A stretch of DNA of 23,608 nucleotides from a virus, in IMG/VR virus record IMGVR_UViG_3300021482_000007, positions 1 to 23,608 of that record, one strand, 5' to 3'. Positions 10,603 to 18,358 of this stretch are shown here, one piece after another. How positions within the stretch are numbered: the first letter of the stretch is position 1; each line of letters begins with the position of its first letter. The notes below the pieces were generated by a model. The model saw nothing but the letters and a program-made list of their open reading frames with translations. It was not told the origin of the DNA and did not search any database. A program made the translations under genes and the position numbers.

Positions 10603-11109
10603 TTAGTCCCAGTAGTTTGATAAGAGTATAAGCTTTACTTTGACGTTTTTCTTCTTCCCCAGAGTTTTTGCAATGAGAGGGCTGGAGACGAGGATATCTA
10701 CTGTTCGTGTGTACCTCTTGTCCATTAAATCAACTACCTTCTTGACACCATAACCCTCTATGTAAATGTACTTCCCTAATAAATGCATTAAATCACGACT
10801 GACCGCAACATCCCTCCCAACTACAACACGCTTGTTAAGAGCATTTTTGAAAGGAGTGGCGTCACACTCAGACTCCCTGGGAGTGTAAAAAGTGACAGTT
10901 ACCTCGTAAGACGTTACACTCCTTAACCTCTCCTTCAACTCCCTTATCCCTCCCTCCAGAAAAGATACCCTGCTCTTTAAACGAATGTTCTCCACAATTA
11001 ACCTGTCCACCCCTACATCGAAAATCCTATCATAACATAAAAAACTACATAAAACTAAACTAACTATTAATAGCAATACTACTAACACCTCCTTAACCCT
11101 AAAAAACAC
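10603..11109 (-). CDS. Membrane-anchored 3D-domain protein, probable cell-wall hydrolase
   Basis: The 168-residue protein has an N-terminal transmembrane segment (about residues 7-25), a short coiled coil (about 36-64) and a C-terminal double-psi barrel of the 3D type: VTFYTPRESECDATPF, VVVGRDVAVSRDLMHLLGKYIYIEGYGVKKVVDLMDKRYTRTVDIL. The Asp residues near 83, 127-130 and 138 are the three that name the family, found in RlpA/MltA-like peptidoglycan glycosidases. It probably acts on the wall during lysis or DNA entry. The start is a GTG at 11109 after GAGGAGG with an 8-nt spacer; a nearby ATG is out of frame. Confidence 0.75.
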   Translation of the reverse strand: MFFRVKEVLVVLLLIVSLVLCSFLCYDRIFDVGVDRLIVENIRLKSRVSFLEGGIRELKERLRSVTSYEVTVTFYTPRESECDATPFKNALNKRVVVGRDVAVSRDLMHLLGKYIYIEGYGVKKVVDLMDKRYTRTVDILVSSPLIAKTLGKKKNVKVKLILLSNYWD

Positions 11110-11133
11110 CCCTCATACCTCCTCTTTTTACAT

Positions 11134-11457
11134 TTATTTGTTGACCTTTTCTAAACAGAAGTACGGGAATGTGAATGACCTAGTGTCCTCGTCGTGTAAT
11201 TCTACCAAAAACCCATAACCACCATAGTCATCCTTAATCCTCCCTACCTTCCCAATAAACTTATCCATCTCCTTTACCCAGACATCCTCCCAACCACCTT
11301 CCTTGCTCTCTGCCTTCCTCACAATCCTCACCTCATCCCCTATAGATAACCCCGAAGCCTTGTGATTTTCTACATATTCCTTGACACTTTCCTCCCTCAA
11401 TACCTCCCTCTCTAACCTTGCCCTCAAAGTCCCTCTCCATAATTTCTCCTTCCACAT
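11134..11457 (-). CDS. Conserved phage protein with a small SH3-like barrel
   Basis: The 107-residue protein has a charged helical start and a barrel-like second part: IGDEVRIVRKAESKEGGWEDVWVKEMDKFIGKVGRIKDD, then FPYFCLEKV. The pattern 'GD.V.VVRKA.S...GW...W..EMD...GK.G.I' followed by '(F/Y)PYF.LEK' recurs in small proteins of unrelated phages and resembles KOW/Mind-bomb-type barrels. Function is unknown. The ATG at 11457 follows GGAGGTGTAGT, identical to the site of the gene just upstream, whose stop is 1 nt away. Confidence 0.6.
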   Translation of the reverse strand: MWKEKLWRGTLRARLEREVLREESVKEYVENHKASGLSIGDEVRIVRKAESKEGGWEDVWVKEMDKFIGKVGRIKDDYGGYGFLVELHDEDTRSFTFPYFCLEKVNK

Positions 11458-11458
11458 A

Positions 11459-11992
11459 CTACACCTCCTTTTTGTTGTTAACCCTTGACATTAATATATC
11501 ATAAAAAACAAATTCATTAAAATAGTCTGCACTGTAAATTGAATATAAATAACCATAATGCGCAGGGACTCCCGTCTTTCCATCTAATAACAAAGCACCC
11601 CACACCCTCCTCCTCTCTTCCCAGTCAGCAGCAGAAATGGTGTCTGGCCTGTCCGTGTTATCCCAATAAGAAAAATCCTCATACTTGACGTTCTTTAACC
11701 CAAATGGCGGTAACTCAAAATTATCATAAAATAACATGCCATAAATTTTACCCTCAAATGGGAAAATAGCTACATCTAACTCGTAAAACTTCACAAACTC
11801 CTTCTTTCGCTTCTCTACCTCATCCAAAAAATCCGTTACAGTACCTATCCCAATACCTTTCCTCACATAAAAATCCGCTAACCTGTCATACACCTTCCTC
11901 GTCCACCTCTCCCTCTCCTTAACCAAATTCCCTAACAATACCTCCATATTACTATCAATAAACCTAACCCCCGTGTAAATCTTTACACTCAT
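11459..11992 (-). CDS. Conserved phage protein, function unknown
   Basis: A 177-residue protein with a helical middle and a C-terminal part FSYWDNTDRPDTISAADWEERRRVWGALL. The '(Y/F)W(D/N)NTDRP..IS...WEERR..W' string looks like one found in a family of phage proteins of unknown role. The frame is open upstream to 12034, but the ATG at 11992 is chosen because it follows GGAGGTGTAGT, while the upstream ATG has no ribosome site and would lie in the promoter region. It is the first gene after the sigma-70-like promoter at 12043-12071. Confidence 0.6.
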   Translation of the reverse strand: MSVKIYTGVRFIDSNMEVLLGNLVKERERWTRKVYDRLADFYVRKGIGIGTVTDFLDEVEKRKKEFVKFYELDVAIFPFEGKIYGMLFYDNFELPPFGLKNVKYEDFSYWDNTDRPDTISAADWEERRRVWGALLLDGKTGVPAHYGYLYSIYSADYFNEFVFYDILMSRVNNKKEV

Positions 11993-12042
11993 ACTACACC
12001 TCCATCCGTTAAAATATAATAGTATCCTTGCCATCTATGTGG

Positions 12043-12071
12043 AATATACACATGATGTGTCTATTTGTCAA
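12043..12071 (-). promoter_or_regulatory. Sigma-70-like promoter for the leftward lysis genes
   Basis: On the leftward strand TTGACA (12071-12066) and TATATT (12048-12043) are separated by 17 nt, a near-consensus promoter. It lies about 50 nt before the 11992 ATG and after the stop of the chaperone-like gene. Two small palindromes (ACACAT/ATGTGT and CTATTT/AAATAG) overlap it and could be operators. Confidence 0.65.
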
Positions 12072-12088
12072 ATAGAAATTTTTACTTT

Positions 12089-12580
12089 TTACTCTTGTGG
12101 TGGGTTGTTGAGGAGTGAGACTACGTATTCAAGTTCTACGTGCTCTGTTTCTTCTACTACACCCCAGTCCCATATTATTTCGTCTAGGGCCTCTTCTGTT
12201 TCTGCGTTTCTGATTTCATTCTTTGTCTGGTAGTAGTATGCCATAACGCTGCTAATCCAGTCCCACACTTTTTGAATTTCATTAATGACATCTGTATTCC
12301 CAGAATCTTTAGCAATCTGGTAGAGGGATAGGAAGCTGGCTTGTGTTCCCTGATTGTAGTGTGAGCATATAAAGTCCTCAAATTCTTTTTTGAGTTTTGC
12401 TAATTTATATTCTTTCAATTCATCTAGTGTGTACCCTGGAAGGGGTGTGTTTCCTTCCGAAATCCAGTCCATGATTTCATTGTAATGTCTGTTTCCAGGG
12501 TCCAGAGGAACAAACATTCCGTCTAATAAATATCCTTTAAGTTCTTTTGTCTCCATGTCTCTTACTTCTTTTACTTCCAT
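12089..12580 (-). CDS. Tail-fibre assembly chaperone-like protein
   Basis: The 163-residue protein starts with a small strand region (LKGYLLDGMFVPLDPGNRHYNEIMDWISEGNTPLPGYT), whose 'N.HY.E...W..EGNTP.P' string is typical of tail-fibre assembly proteins, and continues into a helical DUF4376-like region (KLKKEFEDFICSHYNQGTQASFLSLYQIA, WDWISSVMAYYYQTKNEIRN). It directly follows the two tail-fibre genes, the usual position. Such proteins help fold or trimerise fibres or become minor fibre parts. The ATG at 12580 follows GAGGAGGTTAAATC and is only 15 nt beyond the upstream stop. Confidence 0.75.
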   Translation of the reverse strand: MEVKEVRDMETKELKGYLLDGMFVPLDPGNRHYNEIMDWISEGNTPLPGYTLDELKEYKLAKLKKEFEDFICSHYNQGTQASFLSLYQIAKDSGNTDVINEIQKVWDWISSVMAYYYQTKNEIRNAETEEALDEIIWDWGVVEETEHVELEYVVSLLNNPPQE

Positions 12581-12595
12581 GATTTAACCTCCTCT

Positions 12596-14140
12596 TTATA
12601 GTTCAGCATCAAATCTATATGGACTTGATAAGATTGTAGGTATGGTTCTCATTGGAATAATCCTGTCATTATAGGAATACGTTCCATCATCCGAATACCT
12701 GTAATACCTCAAGCACCTTATCCTTTGCATATCTGGAGGGATGTATTCATATGCAGTTGCAACATCCCCTTCTTCTAGTTGAACATAATTTACCTTTATC
12801 CAATCTCCTACATCTTCCAAGCAATTCTCTCCGATTACTACCCTAAATGCCTCTTTCTCATAAAAGTGTATCTTATCAATATCAATATCTATTAAATCAA
12901 ACGTAACTGAGAGCGTCTGATACTCTCCGTTTCCAGTGTACGCAAGCGTCCGAGTCCTATAAACCGTGTCATCTGAATATTTTAAAGAAACCTCAATATT
13001 TCTTGGCTTGTTTGAGGCTAGCTTAAACGAAATCGTGACTGGGCTCTTTTTAATTAAAATGTCCGAAACCATATTCCCTTCTATCCTCTGCTCTAAAGGA
13101 ATGACTCTGTTGGATGTTCCCTTCTCCAGTAGAGTTATCTTACATGATTGTTTTTCAACTATTGACTTTCCTGTCTCTTGGACCAGAGATTGGATTTCAA
13201 ATGGCTGGAGGACTTTGTTGAAAATTCTTACCTGGTCTATCTTATAGTTTTTGCTGGTCCACTGGTTTCCTATATAAACCCAACCGTCATTATGGTAGAG
13301 GTAATTGCTTTCAGTCGCCTCTACTTCATTATCAAAAGTTCCATCAATGTATAATTTTAGATGGGTTCGGTCTATGGTAACCGTTATATTGTGCCATTGT
13401 CTATAATTTAACAGTGTGTTGGCATATAAGAATTTTAACTTGTCTCTATACCAAGTATTGGCAATATAACGAAATCCGTTTTCAACTACTACTTGCCGAT
13501 TGTCGGTGCTTACTAACCATATACCAGGTTGCCTAGAATTATCCTGCGTAGTCTTCCACTGGTTGGTGTAACGATATGTTGTATCTTTTCCGTCAGGTGT
13601 TAGATGAAAGATATTTTGTCCAGCTCCTATATGTCCATACACATAAATCCATAAAGAGACTGTAAATTCGTTTGTCCCCCCTCTCTGAACCTTGTTTTCC
13701 GTTCTGAGCCAGCTACCCGTTCCTTTGTTGTAGTAATCTATACATCCGCCGAATTTTCCCATTCCCCAAACAATATTATTTTCTATGCAGTTATAGTTTC
13801 CCCCTAGGTCCTGTCCGTTTCCATCCAAAGGCCAGCAGGCAAGACAACTTCCATCTCCTAGAATATCCAGCACATCAACTGTAGCGCCCGCTTCTCCTGC
13901 AATCTCTATGTAGTTTAGACATTCAATTTTGTTATCGTCAAAAGCTCCGCTCAGCCATCTATCAAAGGTATATTGTTTATTATTCTGAATAATAAATTTT
14001 TGTCCTCTTTGCATGACAGTAAAGTCACCATTAATTATCCTGTTCTTGTATCCAGAAATTGTAATTCTTTCTGTTCCAGGAATTATTGTTTCTAGGTCTC
14101 TTATTACTGTCTCTGTTATTGGGTCGTATATGTAACTCAT
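12596..14140 (-). CDS. Tail-fibre/receptor-binding protein with inserted LamG domain (copy 1)
   Basis: The 514-residue protein starts with a short anchor (YIYDPITETVIRD), then NRIINGDFTVMQRGQKF...YTFDRW, the common start of a phage fibre carbohydrate-binding domain. That domain is interrupted by a LamG/concanavalin-like domain (about 88-325; CLACWPLDG, EFTVSLWIYVYG, WHNITVTIDRTHLKLYIDG, YIGNQW, KIDQVRIFNKVLQPFEI) and resumes with QRIEGNMVSDILIKKSPVTISF and LRYYRYSDDGTY. It ends soon after 'MRTIPTI' with FDAEL, whereas related fibres usually continue with more strands. The ATG at 14140 follows AAAGGAG. It is a paralogue of the gene at 14159-15640 and probably binds surface sugars. Confidence 0.8.
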   Translation of the reverse strand: MSYIYDPITETVIRDLETIIPGTERITISGYKNRIINGDFTVMQRGQKFIIQNNKQYTFDRWLSGAFDDNKIECLNYIEIAGEAGATVDVLDILGDGSCLACWPLDGNGQDLGGNYNCIENNIVWGMGKFGGCIDYYNKGTGSWLRTENKVQRGGTNEFTVSLWIYVYGHIGAGQNIFHLTPDGKDTTYRYTNQWKTTQDNSRQPGIWLVSTDNRQVVVENGFRYIANTWYRDKLKFLYANTLLNYRQWHNITVTIDRTHLKLYIDGTFDNEVEATESNYLYHNDGWVYIGNQWTSKNYKIDQVRIFNKVLQPFEIQSLVQETGKSIVEKQSCKITLLEKGTSNRVIPLEQRIEGNMVSDILIKKSPVTISFKLASNKPRNIEVSLKYSDDTVYRTRTLAYTGNGEYQTLSVTFDLIDIDIDKIHFYEKEAFRVVIGENCLEDVGDWIKVNYVQLEEGDVATAYEYIPPDMQRIRCLRYYRYSDDGTYSYNDRIIPMRTIPTILSSPYRFDAEL

Positions 14141-14158
14141 CTTAAGGAACTCCTTTGA

Positions 14159-15640
14159 TTAAAGTTCAGCATCATATATATAATATGACCCTACATGAGA
14201 AATTGTTGGGTCTGTTCTCATAACGACAAGCTTTTTGAAGTGGTTGTAACTATTATCATCCATTATTCTGTAGTAGCGGATACATCTAAGATACTCCACA
14301 TCAACAGGAATGTTTTCAAAGTATGTGGCTTCCTCTCCCTCCTCCATTTGTATGTTTTTTATTTTTATCCAATCTCCCGCATATTCAAGGTCTCCTTCTC
14401 CTATAACTAATCTAAAGGCCTCTCGCTCAGTTAATTTGTCTGGTTCGTTCGTAGTGTCTATGGAACTTAAATCAAACGTGGTTGACAATAACTGATAGTT
14501 CCCACTACCAGAGTAAGATACTGTATTCTCTGCATAAGTAGATTCATCAGGATTTTTGATAGCTACTTTAAAATCTCTATTGACATTTGAGGCCAGCTCA
14601 AATGATACCGTAACTTTTTCTTTCTGGAGGATTAAGTCGTAGGCAAACGTTCCTTCTATCCTTTGCTCCAGAGGAATAACGTTATTAGAAGACCCCTTAT
14701 TGACAAGCTTTACTCTATAAAGCAATCCATATTTTTCCCGTTCTGTCATCTCTTCTATACGAATGTGATTAATCTCTTCTGCCGTTAATATCTTTTTAAA
14801 GATTCTTACTTGGTCTATCTTGAAATTTTTGTAGTGCCATTTATTTCCTATATAAAAATAGCCATCATTGTGTTTGAAATTTTCTGATGCCGTAAATTCG
14901 TCTGTAAGCTCTCCATCAATATATAGCTGGATGGTTTGAAGGCCTACGGTTACCACAATGTGATGCCATTCATTGAATGTTATCCCTCCAGTCGTCTTAT
15001 ATATTCCAATATCTCCGTGAGTAACCCCATCATTTTTTATAGTAAATTTTGTATTATCATCATGACAAAGCCATAGAGCTGGCTGGCGGGAATTTCCATT
15101 ATTGTTATTGTTGTCTGGAGATAGATGCCATATGCTAATGCTCTTTCCAAGACTTCCATATACATAAATCCAAGCGCTTATGCTTATCTCATTAGTCCCG
15201 CCTCTAGCGATTTTGTTGTTTGTGACCATGTAACTTGTCTCAGGAGCATTATTGTAATCAATACATTCATATAGCATTCCGTCTTCTGTAAAACTTACAT
15301 CGTGCCCAGTGAGAGGGTAGTTCCCGCTGAGGTCCAAAAAATCTCTATCTAAATTCCAGCAGGCCAAGCAACTATTATCGTCCAAAATATCTAAGACATA
15401 ACCAGGGATTATTGTTGAGCATTGAATATCATTATCATCAAAGGCCCCGCTTAACCATCTGTCTGCAGTGTATTTTTTATCATTCTTTATTCTAAATAAA
15501 CTTCCCCGTTGATAAAATCTAAAGCTTCCATTTATCAGTCTGTTTTTGAACTCAATAAAAGGTAGGTCGTCTAGGCTGGGACCCTCTGCTCGCTTGGTTT
15601 CATATAGTTTCCGTGTGAAAGGGTTATACTTATAAGCCAT
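14159..15640 (-). CDS. Tail-fibre/receptor-binding protein with inserted LamG domain (copy 2)
   Basis: The 493-residue protein has the same plan as its neighbour: AYKYNPFTRKLYETKR anchor, NRLINGSFRFYQRGSLF...YTADRW, LamG (about 68-300; CLACWNLDRD, EISISAWIYVYG, WHHIVVTVGLQTIQLYIDGEL, FYIGNKW, KIDQVRIFKKIL), then QRIEGTFAYDLILQKEKVTVSF and IRYYRIMDDNSY, ending YDAEL shortly after 'MRTDPTI'. The frame is open to a GTG at 15668-15670, but the ATG at 15640 follows GAGGGTATAAAC and is preferred. Blocks shared with the neighbour are close to identical in places (DRWLSGAFDDN), while LamG loops differ, which fits two binding specificities. It is the first leftward gene of the divergent late region. 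Confidence 0.8.
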   Translation of the reverse strand: MAYKYNPFTRKLYETKRAEGPSLDDLPFIEFKNRLINGSFRFYQRGSLFRIKNDKKYTADRWLSGAFDDNDIQCSTIIPGYVLDILDDNSCLACWNLDRDFLDLSGNYPLTGHDVSFTEDGMLYECIDYNNAPETSYMVTNNKIARGGTNEISISAWIYVYGSLGKSISIWHLSPDNNNNNGNSRQPALWLCHDDNTKFTIKNDGVTHGDIGIYKTTGGITFNEWHHIVVTVGLQTIQLYIDGELTDEFTASENFKHNDGYFYIGNKWHYKNFKIDQVRIFKKILTAEEINHIRIEEMTEREKYGLLYRVKLVNKGSSNNVIPLEQRIEGTFAYDLILQKEKVTVSFELASNVNRDFKVAIKNPDESTYAENTVSYSGSGNYQLLSTTFDLSSIDTTNEPDKLTEREAFRLVIGEGDLEYAGDWIKIKNIQMEEGEEATYFENIPVDVEYLRCIRYYRIMDDNSYNHFKKLVVMRTDPTISHVGSYYIYDAEL

Positions 15641-15690
15641 GTTTATACCCTCATTTTTTGCTTGATTCACTTTAAACTATAATCTATTGC

Positions 15691-15746
15691 TTGACAATAA
15701 TCTACTTATATCAGTAATATTGACACAAGTATATAGAACATATAAT
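15691..15746 (+). promoter_or_regulatory. Probable rightward late promoters
   Basis: TTGACA (15691-15696) is followed after 18 nt by TAATAT (15715-15720). A second TTGACA (15720-15725) is followed after 15 nt by TATAAT (15741-15746). Either could start the rightward structural transcript ahead of the 15771 ATG. This 130-nt region is shared with the divergent tail-fibre genes. Confidence 0.55.
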
Positions 15747-15770
15747 GATTTTTTTCTCGGAGGATTAGCT

Positions 15771-16511
15771 ATGAGTAAAATTCTGCTTCCTGCAGAAGCG
15801 CCTTTAGATTTATACAAGGCAGCCTTCATATTTTATAAGAAGTATAATCTAAACTTTTGTGACTTTCTTTTTATTTACCCTAACAAACCTTTCACGGTGA
15901 GGAATAATGATATTTTACTAGGTGTAAATATAGAAGTGAACGAAAAAGTTGTCAAACTCAATTCCCTAGAGGAAGCGGTTAGTTATCTAGGAGCATCAGA
16001 TGAATTTGAATTTCTCTTTTCCATTCCAGACTCAGTTCTTTTAGGTTTTAGTGTGAAAGACAAAACCCTTACCTTAATAAGATTGTTTGAGTTCTTTTCT
16101 ACCTACTATAGAAATCTAGTTAGAAATACGCCTTTGACAGAATTACTTGACAAAATAGACATCGTAAAATATAATAATCTGAAAATAAGTATCCAAAAAG
16201 ATGGACACTTTATCTCTCCAGAAGAGCGACTTGTCTTATTCAAAAGTCCTGGAGTGGACTTTTGTATCTTTTATTCCAACGGGACAGTTGGAATACAGAA
16301 GAATTTAATTAGAAAGAAGACGCCCCTTCTCACACAATTATCTCTGAAGAAATATCTGCCGACCGAATACAATTGGTTTATTCACAGGCGGGGACATCTG
16401 CTGGTGTCTAAGTCAAATGTGAAAGAGGATATGATTGATGTTGTAAGAGAGGCCTTAATTAAGGCCTTGAAAGATTTTAAGCAAGATAAGGAGGAAACTT
16501 ATGAGGGTTAA
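15771..16511 (+). CDS. Protein of unknown function heading the capsid operon
   Basis: The 246-residue protein starts MSKILLPAEAPLDLYKAAF. It contains a strand-rich middle (DILLGVNIEVNEKVVKLNSLEEAVSYLG), then LTLIRLFEFFSTYYRNL, and a C-terminal part with SPGVDFCIFYSNGTVGIQKN and YNWFIHRRGHLLVSKSN followed by a helix. The end recalls the last part of DHH/MYG1-type phosphoesterases (hydrophobic strand, 'H..G.L'), but no DHH motif is visible, so I do not assign it. It stands where a scaffold or protease often lies, just before the decoration and capsid genes. The ATG at 15771 follows CGGAGG; the open frame extends upstream to 15687 without a ribosome site. Confidence 0.55.
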   Translation: MSKILLPAEAPLDLYKAAFIFYKKYNLNFCDFLFIYPNKPFTVRNNDILLGVNIEVNEKVVKLNSLEEAVSYLGASDEFEFLFSIPDSVLLGFSVKDKTLTLIRLFEFFSTYYRNLVRNTPLTELLDKIDIVKYNNLKISIQKDGHFISPEERLVLFKSPGVDFCIFYSNGTVGIQKNLIRKKTPLLTQLSLKKYLPTEYNWFIHRRGHLLVSKSNVKEDMIDVVREALIKALKDFKQDKEETYEG

Positions 16512-16977
16512 ATATCCAATGTGTGTTAGTGGAGATGGCATCGGCAAATGGTTTAAACTAAATGCAAACCTGACAATCAAGCCGATGTCTGGAAGATTTA
16601 TAGGGATGAACTCTAGCAATGAACTTGTGCTCATTAATGGAAGTACTGGAGGAAAAATCTTAGGCTGGTTAGACATGCCTAACGATGCTCGTGTATATCA
16701 AATGTCTGACATCTTTGAATCTACCCTTCATCCAGATTACACTTATAAGGCTGGCGACCATGTGTTTTTAATCACTCAAGACTTAGGAGACTCTTTGTTT
16801 AGAGTTCCTCTTGTCGGTGGTTCTTTGAGTGATGTTGTAGAGGGCAAGGCAATGGCCTTAGTAGTAAATAGTGATGGCCTACAGGGTATAGACACTTCCT
16901 ACAGTGGCACAGAGCAGCACGTAATTATATTTAGTGCTGAGAGTGAGGAAGATATTATCGTGAAACCTATTGTCTAA
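16501..16977 (+). CDS. Head decoration-like protein
   Basis: The 158-residue protein is strand-rich and Gly-rich with few charged clusters (GKWFKLNANLTIKPMSGRFIGMNSSNELVLI, AGDHVFLITQDLGDSLFRVPLVGG, EGKAMALVVNSDGLQG). Small beta-rich proteins directly before the major capsid gene are commonly capsid decoration or cement proteins, often of the DUF2190 or gpD-like type; this assignment rests on size, composition and position. The ATG at 16501 lies inside the end of the previous gene (stop 16509-16511) and follows AAGGAGGAAACTT, so translation is probably coupled. Confidence 0.6.
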   Translation: MRVKYPMCVSGDGIGKWFKLNANLTIKPMSGRFIGMNSSNELVLINGSTGGKILGWLDMPNDARVYQMSDIFESTLHPDYTYKAGDHVFLITQDLGDSLFRVPLVGGSLSDVVEGKAMALVVNSDGLQGIDTSYSGTEQHVIIFSAESEEDIIVKPIV

Positions 16978-17011
16978 ATTTAAATGAACAAACTACTGGA
17001 GGTTATAGACT

Positions 17012-18007
17012 ATGGCTATGAAAAGAACTGATTTTACTAAATACCTTTTAAAACTTGGTTATGAGGTATTTTGGGATAATTATGATGAAATTGGGTCAGT
17101 CTGGGAGCAATTATTTGATGAAGAAGATACAGATAAGCCCTACGTTGAAAGGATGTCCATGTCTGGACTGGATGACTTAGAGGAAAAGGGCGAGGACGAG
17201 CCAATCAAATATGATAAGATGGCAGACGGTTGGCCAATTCTTGGAAAGGTTAGGACCTTTGCTAAAGGTATCGCTTTCTCTATGGAACTCTATGAAGACA
17301 CCCAAATTGAGCAATTATTCTCCCAGGCAGTAGCATCCTGGTCCAAAGCATATACAAGGACTAGGGATAGGTTTTATGCACGCTTCTTTAATGAAGGTGC
17401 ATTGCTTTCTGGGTCTGATGTTTTTGATAATAGTATTCCTGGTGTAAAGTTAGACCCGACAGGAAAATTCATTTACGACGGCAAACCTTTCTTTGCTGAT
17501 GCAGGAAATCCTCATCCATTGAGGCATTCATCGGATGCAATCGTTAATTATGCACCACTACCTATTGATGAGTCTGTATCTTTGGACGTAGCCACTCAAA
17601 ATTTAATTGATGTTTACCAGAAAATGACTATTGACAATGCTAAAGATGAGAAGGGTGATGAGATTTTAGTCACCCCTGATACCATTGTTATTCCCCCAGC
17701 ACTGAAATTTAGGGTGAACCAGATATTAAATTCTGACTATTTTCCAAAACTAGATTCCACTCCTTCTGCTATTAACCCATTGAAGGGAATGCTTGATGTT
17801 GTTGTATGGCCCAGGTTGAAAGACCCAACAGGGTGGTTCCTAGTCGAGAGAAAGCGTGGTTTGAAGGCTCTTAACAGGAAAGACGTTACTATAGATGTTT
17901 GGGAAGACCCAGAAACAAAACAGGTGAAGGCATCTGTAGTATGCAGATTTGGAGGATATGTAGAAGACGTACGTTACACTTTTGGTTGTAACATAGCACA
18001 AAGCTAA
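17012..18007 (+). CDS. Major capsid protein (HK97-fold type)
   Basis: The 331-residue protein has the plan of the Mu gpT-like branch of HK97-fold capsid proteins: an N-terminal helix and a region rich in acidic residues (WEQLFDEEDTDKPYVERMSMSG), then KVRTFAKGIAFSMELYEDTQIEQL (E-loop and spine-like), SWSKAYTRTRDRFYARFFNEG, FFADAGNPHPLRH (the 'LF...HPN' element), VSLDVATQNLIDVYQKMTIDNAKDEKGDEI, TPDTIVIPPALKFRVNQIL, and a final GWFLVERKRGLKAL...RFGGYVEDVRYTFGC. It assembles the head shell. The ATG at 17012 follows GGAGG; an in-frame ATG two codons later is less likely. No protease gene is seen upstream. Confidence 0.85.
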   Translation: MAMKRTDFTKYLLKLGYEVFWDNYDEIGSVWEQLFDEEDTDKPYVERMSMSGLDDLEEKGEDEPIKYDKMADGWPILGKVRTFAKGIAFSMELYEDTQIEQLFSQAVASWSKAYTRTRDRFYARFFNEGALLSGSDVFDNSIPGVKLDPTGKFIYDGKPFFADAGNPHPLRHSSDAIVNYAPLPIDESVSLDVATQNLIDVYQKMTIDNAKDEKGDEILVTPDTIVIPPALKFRVNQILNSDYFPKLDSTPSAINPLKGMLDVVVWPRLKDPTGWFLVERKRGLKALNRKDVTIDVWEDPETKQVKASVVCRFGGYVEDVRYTFGCNIAQS

Positions 18008-18019
18008 TAGGAGGTACTT

Positions 18020-18274
18020 ATGGCAAAGGCTACAGAAGATACGAAACTAAAACCAGGTCAGACTGGGACTCAGGAGTCTAAGCAAAACAACCCACAAGAG
18101 TCTGCAGCTAAAAATACTGGCAGTGGAGAGTCTAGTAAGGCTAAAGATTCGGCAAAGACTAAGTGGGTTGAGGTAAAAGACCCTGCAAAGGCTTTGGCTG
18201 CACATAAAGCAGGCAAGTTGGTTAGGAAGATAAGGAAGGGAATTGGTTTTGTTTATATCATAGAAAATAAATAG
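18020..18274 (+). CDS. Small low-complexity protein with a folded basic end
   Basis: The 84-residue protein has a disordered first half rich in Ser, Lys, Gln and Thr (residues 1-48), followed by a short folded part KWVEVKDPAKALAAHKAGKLVRKIRKGIGFVYIIE. Small proteins of this layout directly after a capsid gene are often head-associated linkers or fibres, but no family is identified. The ATG at 18020 follows GGAGGTACTT. The next gene is separated by an 84-nt structured intergenic region. Confidence 0.5.
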   Translation: MAKATEDTKLKPGQTGTQESKQNNPQESAAKNTGSGESSKAKDSAKTKWVEVKDPAKALAAHKAGKLVRKIRKGIGFVYIIENK

Positions 18275-18276
18275 CC

Positions 18277-18352
18277 ATACCTCCCTTATCATACAAAACC
18301 CACTCCCTGCCCCTATGCAGTTTAGTAGGGGCAGGGGAAACAAAGGAGGTAT
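18277..18352 (+). promoter_or_regulatory. Nested hairpin that sequesters the ribosome site of the adaptor gene
   Basis: An inner perfect 11-bp stem (18305-18315 CCCTGCCCCTA with 18326-18336, 10-nt loop) lies inside an outer pairing of ATACCTCC (18277-18284) with GGAGGTAT (18345-18352), which is the ribosome site of the gene starting at 18359. Two more pairs follow one mismatch. No U tract follows on the rightward strand, so it is not a standard terminator. It could hold down translation of the adaptor relative to the capsid genes, or reduce read-through. Confidence 0.6.
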
Positions 18353-18358
18353 CTTAAA

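Noticed and set aside
12966-13247. Open frames opposite the fibre genes (12966-13247, 14195-14410, 14310-14495)
   Set aside because: No ribosome sites and no domain patterns; the LamG fibre frames on the other strand account for the sequence.
12596-15640. Diversity-generating retroelement acting on the fibre genes
   Set aside because: No reverse transcriptase or template repeat is visible, and the two gene ends differ by ordinary divergence.
15771-16511. DHH/MYG1-type phosphoesterase
   Set aside because: Only a loose similarity at the C-terminus; no DHH or metal-binding motif.
18305-18336. Intrinsic terminator after the capsid genes
   Set aside because: The stem is strong, but no T tract follows on the rightward strand; the ribosome-site pairing explains the region better.
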